24,293 nt of DNA from an uncultured Sphingomonadales bacterium (lineage in GTDB: Bacteria; Pseudomonadota; Alphaproteobacteria; Sphingomonadales; Sphingomonadaceae), in NCBI GenBank assembly GCA_903893935.1, contig CAITOD010000695.1:1-24293 (forward strand), given 5' to 3'. The notes beneath the pieces were generated by a model. The model saw nothing but the letters and a program-made list of their open reading frames with translations, ran no database searches and had not been told where the DNA came from. Positions 7,622-15,006 of the stretch are shown here, in pieces (within the stretch, counting starts at the first letter, position 1; every line of letters begins with the position of its first letter). The translations under genes and the position numbers were made by a program.

Positions 7622-10229
7622 TGGCGCGCGGTGCGGGGATGACCCGGATCGTGGCCCTGTGTCTGCGCCACACCCGGATGACCTTGCTGGTGGCGCTGGT
7701 GCTGGCGCTTGGCGCGGCCTGGGTGGTGACGCAGCGCTTTGCCATGAGCACCGACACCGCCGACCTCATTTGGCGTCGGTCGACTGGCGCCAGCACGAGC
7801 GCGCGATGGAAACCGCGTTTCCGCAATTGCGCGATGTGATGGTGGTGGTGGTCGATGGCGCCACGCCCGAACTGGCCGAAGATGCTGCCACCCGGCTGGC
7901 GCAGAAACTGGCCGGCGACACCGCGCATTTCCGCCGCGTGTCCCGGCCCGATGGGGGCGAATTTTTCGCGCGCGAAGGCCTGCTGTTCAGTTCGCCCGCC
8001 GATGTTGCCAGTGCGACGCGCGCACTGGTCGATGCGCAGCCGCTGCTCGGGCCGCTGGCGGCCGATCCGTCGTTGCGCGGGGTGACCGCCGCGATCGGGA
8101 CAATGGCCGATGGGGCTGCGAGCGGTGCGGTTTCGCTCGATCGCATCGACCAGCCGCTCAGCGCGCTCGATGCGGCGAGCGCTGCGGTTCTCGCCGGGCG
8201 CACGGCCCCATTTTCGTGGCAGGCGCTGTTTGCAAGCAAGGGCGGTGCGCTGGCGCCGCCCAAACGGCGGCTGATCCTGGTGCAGCCGGTGCTCGATTTT
8301 ACCGACCTCATGCCCGGCCATGCCGCAAGCGATGCGGTGCGCGCGGCCTCTGCGGCGCTCGGGCTCGATGCGGCGCATGGGCTTGGCGTGCAAGTGACCG
8401 GCGAAGTGCCGCTGGCGGACGAGGAATTTGCCAGCATTGCCGACAATATCGGGCTGGTTGCGATGATCATGCTGCTGGCGATGGTGCTGACGCTGTGGTT
8501 CGCGGTGCGATCGGCGCGGCTGGTCGCGGCGATCCTGCTGACGATCGTGCTCGGCCTCTTGATCACGATGGCGCTGGGGCTGCTGGTGGTCGGGCGGTTC
8601 AATCTGATCTCGGTCGCGTTCATCCCGCTGTTTGTCGGGCTCGGAGTCGATTTCTGCATCCAGATCTGTGTGCGTTATAATGCCGAACGCGCCGATGGCG
8701 CATTGCCCGCCGCGGCCATGGTGCAGGCGGTGGAGGCGCTCGAACGCTCGCTGGCGCTGGCGGCGGCGGCGATCTTCCTGGGTTTCGCGGCCTTTCTGCC
8801 CACCGCGTATGTCGGGATCGCCGAACTCGGGGTGATCGCGGGGATGGGGATGATCGTCACGCTGGCGCTCAGCCTGTCGCTGCTGCCCGCGCTGGTGCTG
8901 CTGTTTGGCGCAGACCGGTCGCGTCGCGATGCCGGGCTGCCGGGGCTGGCCGCGCTCGATCGCTGGCTGACACGGCAGCGGCGCGGGGTGCTGTGGTCGT
9001 TTGTCGCGGCGCTGGCGCTCAGCGTGGCGCTGCTTCCGCTGGTTGGGTTCGATTTCAACCCGCTGCATTTGCGCGATCCGCACGGGGCGGCGATGATGGC
9101 GCTGGCGGACCTCACGCGCGACCCCGATCGCACGCCCGAGACGATCGACGTGCTGGCCGCCAGCCCGGCGCAAGCGCGCGCGCTGGCCGCGCGGCTTTCG
9201 GCTTTGCCGGAAGTTTCGCAAGTGATTTCGCTCGACAGCTTCGTGCCCGACAACCAGCCGCCCAAGCTGGCGCAGATCGCCGATGCTGCGCTGCTGCTCG
9301 ATGTCACGCTCAATCCGCTCGATATCGCGCCGCCGCCTTCCGATGCCGAACTGATCGCAGCCTTGCAGCAATGCGCTGCGAAACTGCGCGCGGCGGCGGG
9401 CAGCGGGCAAGGCGCGGGCGCGCGCCATGCGCGCGCGCTGGCCGAAGATTTCGACCGGCTGGCGCGCGGATCGGCGGCGCAGCGCAGCACGCTCAGCGCG
9501 CGGCTGGCCATGCCGCTTGGCGTGATGCTCGACCAGATGCGCGCAGCGCTGCAAGCAGCACCGGTGACGCGCGCAGACTTGCCGCCCGAGCTGGTGCACG
9601 ACTGGGTGACTGCCGATGGCCGCGCGCGGCTGCAAGTCTTCCCCAAAGGCGATACGGCCGACAATCGCGTGATCCGCCGCTTCCGCGATGCAGTGGCCGG
9701 GGTAACGCCGGCGATTTCGGGCCTGCCGGTGGCGACGCAGGCCGCTGCGGGCACTGTTGCACTGGCCTTTGTCGAGGCCGGGCTGCTTGCGCTCGTGCTG
9801 GTTTCGCTGCTGCTCTATGCGATGTTGCGCGATGCGCGCGAAGTGCTGTTCACGCTGGCGCCGGTGGTGCTGTCGATCTTCCTCACGCTCGGCACATGCG
9901 TGCTGATCGGCCAGCCGATCAACTTTGCCAATATCATCGCGTTTCCGCTGCTGCTCGGCGTGGGCACCGCGTTCCATATCTATTTCGTAATGGCGTGGCG
10001 CGGCGGAGCCACCGAACTGCTGCAATCGAGCCTCGCGCGCGCGGTGCTGTTCAGCGCCTTGGCCACGGGCAGCGCGTTTGGCAGCCTGTGGCTGTCGCAC
10101 CACCCAGGCACCGCCAGCATGGGCAAGATCCTGATGATTTCGCTGGTGTGGACGCTGGTCTGCGCGCTGATTTTCGAGCCCGCGCTGCTGGGGCCCCCGC
10201 AGCGTCGCGATTCCATCAAAAATCAGTAA
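7621..10229 (+). CDS. hpnN: Hopanoid transporter HpnN (RND/MMPL family), frameshifted near 7770
   Basis: HpnN is an RND-family inner-membrane protein that moves hopanoids to the outer membrane. The N-terminus is in one frame from ATG 7621: a first TM helix (TLLVALVLALGAAWVV), then FAMSTDTADLI, the conserved HpnN beginning. The rest (VDWRQHERAMETAFPQLRD, VVVVDGATPELAEDAATRLA and two RND TM blocks, e.g. GLVAMIMLLAMVLTLWF, FIPLFVGLGVDFCIQICVRY, IIAFPLLLGVGTAFHIYF) is in the -1 frame, open to the stop at 10229. The two frames meet around 7768-7773 (CTCATTTGGCGTC). One extra base there would restore ADLIS-x-SVDW and a product of about 869 residues. No slippery heptamer is visible, so this is either a real one-base deletion inactivating the gene or a sequence error. 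The first frame ends at 7839 if uncorrected. A large antisense open frame is a shadow. Confidence 0.9.
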
Positions 10230-10261
10230 CATATGACCGGAAATTTGTGCGACTTTTACCG

Positions 10262-10289
10262 ATCGTTAACCAGAATGTAGCGATTTTTT
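10262..10289 (+). terminator. Likely Rho-independent terminator of the hpnM-hpnN operon
   Basis: ATCGTTA (10262-10268) pairs with TAGCGAT (10278-10284), with one G-U pair and a 9-nt loop. A six-T run follows (10284-10289), 32 nt after the hpnN stop. The stem is short, but a T tract in such GC-rich DNA is unusual and supports the call. Confidence 0.5.
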
Positions 10290-10307
10290 GAGGATTGGCC
10301 GACTAGG

Positions 10308-10385
10308 GTTGGCGCGGTTCGGGGGGATATGGCCCGGCATCATGGTCCCTGTGATGGCCGGGTTTCGACCCTGAACCTTACCAAC
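10308..10385 (+). ncRNA. Candidate structured RNA, long interrupted hairpin (strand uncertain)
   Basis: Three nested stems were found by eye. GTTGG (10308-10312) pairs with CCAAC (10381-10385). GGTTCGGGG (10316-10324) pairs with CCCTGAACC (10369-10377), 9 bp with one G-U. CCCGGCATCA (10333-10342) pairs with TGATGGCCGGG (10352-10362), 10 bp with one bulged G, extendable by two G-U pairs. The apical loop has 9 nt. The asymmetric internal loop has 6 nt (GGATAT) on one side and 4 nt (TCGA) on the other. No gene overlaps it. I do not recognise it as SRP RNA (no GGAA tetraloop motif), tRNA, 6S or a known riboswitch. It could be a small RNA, an operon-end structure or a decayed repeat. The strand is a guess, since a hairpin reads either way. 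Confidence 0.4.
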
Positions 10386-10437
10386 GCCATGCAATTGAAG
10401 CTCGCGCCGTACCAACCGTCCGCTTCAAAATGATTGT

Positions 10438-10527
10438 ATGAACATAACAGAAGATCCGACCATCACACTTGTGGCCGGCCCCGGTTCCCCAGAAGACCTC
10501 GAGGCCGGCCACTTTATCGCCGTGTGA
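10438..10527 (+). CDS. Possible 29-residue small ORF (weak)
   Basis: ATG at 10438 opens a 29-codon frame encoding a small acidic peptide (starting MNITEDPTITLVAGPGSPED) that ends with TGA at 10525-10527. There is no convincing Shine-Dalgarno and the codon use is mixed. The same DNA forms a strong hairpin (10471-10512), so structure may be the real constraint. Listed only because it is the best frame in the 313-bp gap between hpnN and the exporter gene. Confidence 0.12.
   Translation: MNITEDPTITLVAGPGSPEDLEAGHFIAV
10471..10512. terminator. Strong GC hairpin downstream of the yeiH-like gene
   Basis: GTGGCCGGCC (10471-10480) and GGCCGGCCAC (10503-10512) are a perfect 10-bp inverted repeat with a 22-nt loop. 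An outer CACAC/GTGTG pair (10464-10468, 10520-10524) is also possible. It lies about 30 bp past the stop of the leftward exporter gene, so it may terminate that transcript. There is no long T tract, so the role is uncertain. Confidence 0.35.
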
Positions 10528-10542
10528 TTGCCGGCTCGGGCG

Positions 10543-11637
10543 TCAGAGAATCAGCACGGCAAAGGCGAGCGCGGTCACAAAGCTCGCGAATGTCGCGGTC
10601 AGCACCGGCACCGTCGCGCGCCAGCCCATCTGCATCAGCAAGTCCATGCGCGACCGGATCGCGGTTGCGGTCACCGCCAGCAGCAGCAGCGCCTTTGATC
10701 CGACCAGCGCTGCCTGGCTTAGCGCTGCCGGTATCGTCAGCACGCTGTTGAGCGCGAGCACGCCCAGAAACGCGGTGATGAACCAGGGCAAAGCCAGCCG
10801 CCGCCACAATGACGGGGCAGGTGCGGCGTGCGTGGTCTCGCCGCTGCCGAGCGCAATGCTGGCAAGCGCCACGACCGGTGCGAGCAGCGCAACGCGCGCC
10901 AGCTTGACGATTGTGGCATAGCTGCCCGCCGCGTCGGAAAAGGCATAGCCGCCGCCGATTGCCTGTGCGACATCGTGGATCGACGCGCCGATCAGAAACC
11001 CTGCCTCGCGGTCGGTCAGGTGCAGTTCGGCCGCGAGCACCGGATAGATCGACATGGCAAAGGCGCTCGCGAGCGAAATGCCGACCAGCGTCAGCGCGAA
11101 TTGCGCCTGGCTCAACCGGTCCTTGCCGATCACGCCATAGAGCGCGAGCGCGGCGCTGGCGCCGCAAATCGCGGTCGCCCCGCCCGCCAGAATGCTGGCA
11201 AATTGCGATTGCCCCGCGATCCGCCCCCCCGCCAGCGCGGCCAGAAACGCCGCCAGCATCACCGCGAGCAGCGCCAGAAAAGGAAACACGCCGAGCGCGC
11301 CGATCTGCGCAAGCGTGACTTGCAGGCCCAGCGCGACAATCCCCAGCCGCAGGCACGTGCGCGAGGCGAAATCGAGCCCGCGGTGCGTGCTCGCGTCGCG
11401 CGCGATGAAATTGAGCGACAGTCCGATCAGCAGCCCGAGCAGGATGATCGGGAAGTGGTAATGGTCCGACAGCCACGCCGCCGCAGCCGAGGCAACGCCG
11501 CAAGCCGCAAGCCCGGGGAACATCGGCGCGCGGGGGGCGCCGGCCGGTCGCGGAGCGGTTTCGGCAAGATGGATCTCGCCATACAAGTCGCCGCCGTGCG
11601 GCAGTGAGTCCCAATCGATCCCCGCGCCTTGTGCCAT
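10543..11637 (-). CDS. YeiH/UPF0324 family putative sulfate (sulfite) exporter
   Basis: The 364-residue membrane protein of the Cons_hypoth698/UPF0324 (YeiH, 'putative sulfate exporter') family has about ten hydrophobic segments. Family landmarks are IILLGLLIGLSLNFIA, the conserved CLRLGIVALGLQVTLAQIG, ASILAGGATAICGASAALAL and the amphipathic GASIHDVAQAIGGGYAFS. Relatives near taurine and other sulfonate genes are thought to expel sulfite or sulfate set free by desulfonation. That fits a locus with an SsuD-like monooxygenase. I chose the ATG at 11637; the open frame extends to 11838 only by running through the divergent gene. The hydrophilic ~45-residue N-terminus before the first helix is longer than usual. 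The gene is divergent from the MFS gene across 103 bp. The actual exported ion is inference. Confidence 0.85.
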   Translation of the reverse strand: MAQGAGIDWDSLPHGGDLYGEIHLAETAPRPAGAPRAPMFPGLAACGVASAAAAWLSDHYHFPIILLGLLIGLSLNFIARDASTHRGLDFASRTCLRLGIVALGLQVTLAQIGALGVFPFLALLAVMLAAFLAALAGGRIAGQSQFASILAGGATAICGASAALALYGVIGKDRLSQAQFALTLVGISLASAFAMSIYPVLAAELHLTDREAGFLIGASIHDVAQAIGGGYAFSDAAGSYATIVKLARVALLAPVVALASIALGSGETTHAAPAPSLWRRLALPWFITAFLGVLALNSVLTIPAALSQAALVGSKALLLLAVTATAIRSRMDLLMQMGWRATVPVLTATFASFVTALAFAVLIL

Positions 11638-11672
11638 GTCGCTTTCGCCAGTGCGGGAGCTATGTCCCTCGG

Positions 11673-11703
11673 TGTCATATGCCGGTTTGTCATATCCCGG
11701 CAT
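11673..11703. promoter_or_regulatory. Direct repeat / candidate operator between yeiH-like and MFS genes
   Basis: TGTCATATGCCGG (11673-11685) and TGTCATATCCCGG (11688-11700) are direct repeats, 12 of 13 bases identical, 15 bp apart. Overlapping them, ATGCCGG (11679-11685) and CCGGCAT (11697-11703) are a perfect 7-bp inverted repeat. Read on the minus strand, the site contains GATATGACAAACCGG, close to GATATGTCAACCGG in front of the sulfoquinovosidase operon. It is a candidate binding site for the LacI protein encoded in this locus. Confidence 0.45.
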
Positions 11704-11714
11704 GGCGCTAGAGT
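11687..11714 (+). promoter_or_regulatory. Possible sigma-70 promoter of the MFS gene
   Basis: TTGTCA (11687-11692), a 16-bp spacer and TAGAGT (11709-11714) resemble -35/-10 boxes. A start near 11721 would precede the ribosome-binding site GGGGGAA (11731-11737) and the ATG at 11741. The second TGTCATA repeat covers the -35 box, as a repressor site would. Weak match, read by eye. Confidence 0.25.
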
Positions 11715-11740
11715 GCAACATGCGAAGTGCGGGGGAACCG

Positions 11741-12982
11741 ATGGGCAAAACCGACCAGGCTGACAGCGAAACCGGTCCTGCCGCACGGCGGCTGATGACC
11801 GTGCTTGTCGTGCTGCTGTTCGTGGGCAACGCGCTCAACTATGTCGACCGGCAAGTGCTCTCCTTGCTCAAACCCACGCTCGAAGCCGAATTCCACTGGC
11901 GCGATGCCGATTACGCGCATCTCGGCGCAGCGTTCCAGATGGCCGCGGCGGCAGCCCTGCTGTGCGTTGGCTGGTTTGTCGACCGGCTGGGCGTGCGGCG
12001 CGCCTATGCGATCGCGGTGGCGATGTGGAGCCTTGCGGGCGTGGCGCATGCGCGGGCGGCCACGGTGCAGCAATTCGTCGCCGCGCGCGTGGTGCTGGCG
12101 GCGGGCGAATCGGTCAGCACGCCGGCGGGGCTCAAGGCCGCGACACTCTATCTGCCCGCGCGCACGCGCAATGTGGCGATCGGTCTCGTCAACACCGCGC
12201 CCAATATCGGCGCGATCGCAACCCCGCTGCTGATCCCGCCCTTCGCGCTGGCATTCGGCTGGAAAGCGGCGTTCGTGGTCACCGGCAGCCTCGGTTTCCT
12301 GTGGGTCGCGGCCTGGCTGTTGGCCACGCGCAAGCTCACGCCGCTGGGCCACGCCCCCGAAACCGCGCCGGTCGAATGGGGCGTGCTGCTGGGCGACCGC
12401 CGCACCTGGGCGGTGATCGGCGCCAAGGCGCTGACCGATTGCGTGTGGTGGTTCGTGCTGTTCTGGATGCCCGATTTTTTCAACCGGCAATTCGGCCTTG
12501 GCCAGGGCGCAATCGGCTGGCCGATCGCGATCATCTTTGCGCTAGCCGCGGCCGGCGCGATGACGTCGGGCGCGCTCTGTCCGCTGCTTCTGGCGCGCGG
12601 GTTCACCATCAACGCGGCGCGCAAGAGCTCGATGCTGTTCTACGCGCTCGTCGTGCTGGCGATGCCGCTGGCCCTTGCGGTCGGCAGTCCCTGGCTGGCC
12701 GCCGTGCTGATCGGGCTGGGCCTGTTTGCGCACCAGGGGTTTTCGACCAATGTGTTCGGGATGACCGCCGATGTGGTGCCTGCGCGGCGCGTAGCCAGCG
12801 TGATCGCGTTTGGCGCGGTGGCGGGCAACCTGTCGGGCACCGCCATTATCGAGCTGGCGGGCTGGTCGCTCGGCCATGGCCATGGCTACACGCCGATGTT
12901 CGCGATCTGCGGCACAGCCTATCTCGCCGCGCTGGCGTTCATCCAGCTCATGCTGCCCAGGCTGGAACTCGCCAACGCCTGA
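11741..12982 (+). CDS. MFS transporter, candidate sulfoquinovose importer
   Basis: The 413-residue major facilitator protein is of the hexuronate/anion-sugar symporter type (ExuT-like, ACS family). The N-terminus has NALNYVDRQVLSLLKPTLEA in TM1 and after it. The loop 2-3 motif GWFVDRLGVRRAYAIAVAMW follows, then AGESVSTPAGLKAATLYLP and FGWKAAFVVTGSLGFLWV; about twelve TM segments in all. ATG 11741 is preferred over upstream in-frame starts because of GGGGGAA at 11731-11737 and the normal N-terminus. Its place beside sulfoquinovose catabolic genes, together with the absence of an ABC importer, suggests that it brings SQ or an SQ-glycoside across the inner membrane. The family's taste for anionic hexoses fits. 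The substrate is inference. The gene ends 12 bp from the convergent monooxygenase gene. Confidence 0.85.
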   Translation: MGKTDQADSETGPAARRLMTVLVVLLFVGNALNYVDRQVLSLLKPTLEAEFHWRDADYAHLGAAFQMAAAAALLCVGWFVDRLGVRRAYAIAVAMWSLAGVAHARAATVQQFVAARVVLAAGESVSTPAGLKAATLYLPARTRNVAIGLVNTAPNIGAIATPLLIPPFALAFGWKAAFVVTGSLGFLWVAAWLLATRKLTPLGHAPETAPVEWGVLLGDRRTWAVIGAKALTDCVWWFVLFWMPDFFNRQFGLGQGAIGWPIAIIFALAAAGAMTSGALCPLLLARGFTINAARKSSMLFYALVVLAMPLALAVGSPWLAAVLIGLGLFAHQGFSTNVFGMTADVVPARRVASVIAFGAVAGNLSGTAIIELAGWSLGHGHGYTPMFAICGTAYLAALAFIQLMLPRLELANA

Positions 12983-12989
12983 CTTGGCG
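12970..12989. terminator. Weak hairpin between convergent MFS and monooxygenase genes
   Basis: CGCCAA (12970-12975) and TTGGCG (12984-12989) are inverted repeats with an 8-nt loop, placed exactly at the tail-to-tail junction. There is no T tract on either side. It may serve as a small bidirectional terminator. Confidence 0.25.
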
Positions 12990-12994
12990 CGGGC

Positions 12995-14095
12995 TCAAAC
13001 CGCCAGCGGGCCGTGCGCGATATGGGGCAGCACATGGCGGGCGAACAAGTCGGCTTCCTGCATATGCGGGTAGCCCGACAGGACGAACGCCTCGATCCCT
13101 TCGGCCTGATAGGCGCGCAATTTGGCGAGCACCTGATCGGGCGTGCCGACAATCGCCGCCCCGCAGCCGGACCGCGCGCGGCCGATCCCGGTCCACAAAT
13201 GCTCTTCGACAAAGCCGTCGCCATCGGCCGCGCCGCGCAATTCGGCCTGGCGCTGCACGCCGAAAGTCGCAGCATCGAGCGAGCGTTCGCGGATCGCTTT
13301 GCCTGCGGCATCGTCGAGCCGCGACAGCAGCCGGTCGGCCCAGGCGCGCGCTTCCTGTTCGGTTTCGCGCACGATTACGTGGACGCGATAGCCGAACCGC
13401 AGCGTGCGGCCATGGTTTGCCGCGCGCGCTTTCATATCGGCGATCGTTTCGCGCACTTTGGGCATTGTATCGGGCCACATCAGATAGACATCGGCGCCTT
13501 GCGCGGCGCATTCGCGCGCCTCGTGGCTCAGCCCGCCGAAGTAGAACGCCGGACACCGGCCCGAAATCGTCGTCATGCGCGGCGGATCGAGCTTGAGCCG
13601 GTAGAATTCGCCCTGGTGATCGAGCGGCTGGCCATTGAGCAGCGTGCGCACGATCTGCATAACTTCGGTGGCGCGGGCATAGCGCGGGGCCGAGCCGAGC
13701 GTCTCGCCCGGGATGTCCGACGAGATCACGTTGACATTGAGCCGCCCCGCCGTGCCCGCGGCATTGGCGCCGAGAATGCGATCGAGCGTGGCGATCCGGC
13801 GCGCGAGCTGCGGCGGCCAGTCTTCGCCGATGCGCGTCGCCCACAGCAGCTTGATCCGGCGCACCAGCGGCGCCATCGCCGCGGCAAAGGCAGTGGTGTC
13901 GAGCCCCAGGCTATAGCCCGAAGGCAGCAGGATATTGTCGAACCCGCCTTCTTCGGCGCGCAGCACGATATTGCGGCAATGCTCCCAGCTTGAGGCAAGC
14001 GCGGGGTCGGGCACGCCGAGAAATTCGTAGTCGTCGTCGCACAGCGCCGAAAACCAGGCGATTTCGCATGCGGGCGCAGGAATCTGGTCGGTCAT
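12995..14095 (-). CDS. smoC: SsuD-like FMNH2-dependent monooxygenase, likely sulfoquinovose monooxygenase (SmoC role)
   Basis: The 366-residue bacterial-luciferase-like monooxygenase is clearly related to alkanesulfonate monooxygenase SsuD. The SsuD active-site segments are kept: Arg237-x-His239 in RFGYRVHVIVRETEQEARAW, the SGCGAAIVGTP loop (about 309-319) and SGYPHMQEA with Tyr342. Also seen are WATRIGEDWPPQLARRIATL and GRLNVNVISSDIPGE. SsuD enzymes split C-S bonds with O2 and FMNH2, releasing sulfite and an aldehyde. Next to a sulfoquinovosidase and an aldo/keto reductase the natural substrate is sulfoquinovose, as for SmoC of Agrobacterium, giving sulfite and 6-oxo-glucose. The start is ATG 14095, overlapping the reductase stop (ATGA). 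It is the last gene of the operon. No flavin reductase gene accompanies it. The family is certain; the substrate is inferred from context. Confidence 0.85.
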   Translation of the reverse strand: MTDQIPAPACEIAWFSALCDDDYEFLGVPDPALASSWEHCRNIVLRAEEGGFDNILLPSGYSLGLDTTAFAAAMAPLVRRIKLLWATRIGEDWPPQLARRIATLDRILGANAAGTAGRLNVNVISSDIPGETLGSAPRYARATEVMQIVRTLLNGQPLDHQGEFYRLKLDPPRMTTISGRCPAFYFGGLSHEARECAAQGADVYLMWPDTMPKVRETIADMKARAANHGRTLRFGYRVHVIVRETEQEARAWADRLLSRLDDAAGKAIRERSLDAATFGVQRQAELRGAADGDGFVEEHLWTGIGRARSGCGAAIVGTPDQVLAKLRAYQAEGIEAFVLSGYPHMQEADLFARHVLPHIAHGPLAV

Positions 14096-15006
14096 GGCAG
14101 GGGTTCTCCTCGGGCGGCGGTGAACACCGCGTACCATTGGGTGCGGGTCCATTGCACGGTGGGTGCAATCGCGGCTTCGGCAATCCGCGCCGGGTTTTGC
14201 GACCCGACAATCGGGATGATCCCCGCCGGATGCGCCATGAGCCAGCTATAGGCAGCAACCGTGCGGCTGATCGCGTGCGCCGCAGCCACGGCATCGAGCG
14301 CGTCGGCCACGGCGCGCTCGCGCGCCGTTGTCGGCGCGGCCAGCCGCCCGCCGCCCAGTGGCGACCAGGCGAGCGGCGTGAGCCCCAGCGTCATCGCCTG
14401 GTCGAGCTCGCCATTTTCAAAGCAGGCAATCCGCAGCGGGCTTATTTCGGGCTGGGTCGCAACCAGCTTGTGGTCGAGGAAATGGTTGAGCGCGGCGGTC
14501 TGGTGCACCGTGAAATTCGACACGCCGAGCGTGCGGATCTTGCCTGCGGCAACCGCCTGGTCGAGCGCGCGCGCGACTTCGTGCGGATGCGCCAGAATAT
14601 CGGGGCGATGGATCTGCCACAGATCGATGCAATCGACCCCCAGCCGTTGCAGCGAGGCGTCGATTGCGGCGGCGAGATAGGCCGGGCTCTGGTCATAAGG
14701 CAGCGGCGGCAGGATGCCGCCTTTGCTCGCCAGCACGAAACGCTGGCGCAAGCCCGGTTCGGCGCGCATCACATCGCCGAGCAAAGCTTCGGCCTGGCCG
14801 AACCCGGTGCTGCCATCGAAGCCGTAGATATCGGCGGTATCGAGCAAAGTGATCCCGGCCTCGAGTGCGGCGTGGACCAGCCGGGCGGCTTCGGCCACGG
14901 TGCGCCCGTCTTCGGCAAGCCGCCACATGCCCCAGGCAAGCGGCGAGACATGCAGCGACGTGGCGCCAAGCGCGCGGGTGGCAGGGGGCAGCGGCAGAAC
15001 ACTCAT
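14092..15006 (-). CDS. smoB: Aldo/keto reductase, likely 6-oxo-glucose reductase (SmoB role)
   Basis: The 304-residue aldo/keto reductase resembles the YdhF branch. The catalytic tetrad is visible as Asp56 and Tyr61 (LLDTADIYGFDGS), Lys95 (VLASKGG) and His133 (LWQIHRPD). The NAD(P)H-binding C-terminal part is IIPIVGSQNPARIAEA, and GVSNFTVHQTAALN lies mid-protein. In the sulfo-SMO pathway an aldo/keto reductase (SmoB) turns the 6-oxo-glucose left by desulfonation into glucose. This gene is translationally coupled (ATGA overlaps) to both the LacI gene before it and the monooxygenase after it, which supports that role. An independent sugar-aldehyde role cannot be excluded. Start ATG 15006. Confidence 0.85.
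   Translation of the reverse strand: MSVLPLPPATRALGATSLHVSPLAWGMWRLAEDGRTVAEAARLVHAALEAGITLLDTADIYGFDGSTGFGQAEALLGDVMRAEPGLRQRFVLASKGGILPPLPYDQSPAYLAAAIDASLQRLGVDCIDLWQIHRPDILAHPHEVARALDQAVAAGKIRTLGVSNFTVHQTAALNHFLDHKLVATQPEISPLRIACFENGELDQAMTLGLTPLAWSPLGGGRLAAPTTARERAVADALDAVAAAHAISRTVAAYSWLMAHPAGIIPIVGSQNPARIAEAAIAPTVQWTRTQWYAVFTAARGEPLP

Noticed and set aside
7766..7776. Programmed -1 ribosomal frameshift in hpnN
   Set aside because: No X-XXY-YYZ slippery heptamer or obvious downstream pseudoknot; the full-length protein is the only sensible product in this family.
7365..10232. 955-codon open frame antisense to hpnN
   Set aside because: Gln/Arg/His-rich shadow; hpnN RND motifs are on the other strand.
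10308..10385. SRP RNA or tRNA
   Set aside because: No GGAA tetraloop region, no cloverleaf and no acceptor stem; only a long hairpin.
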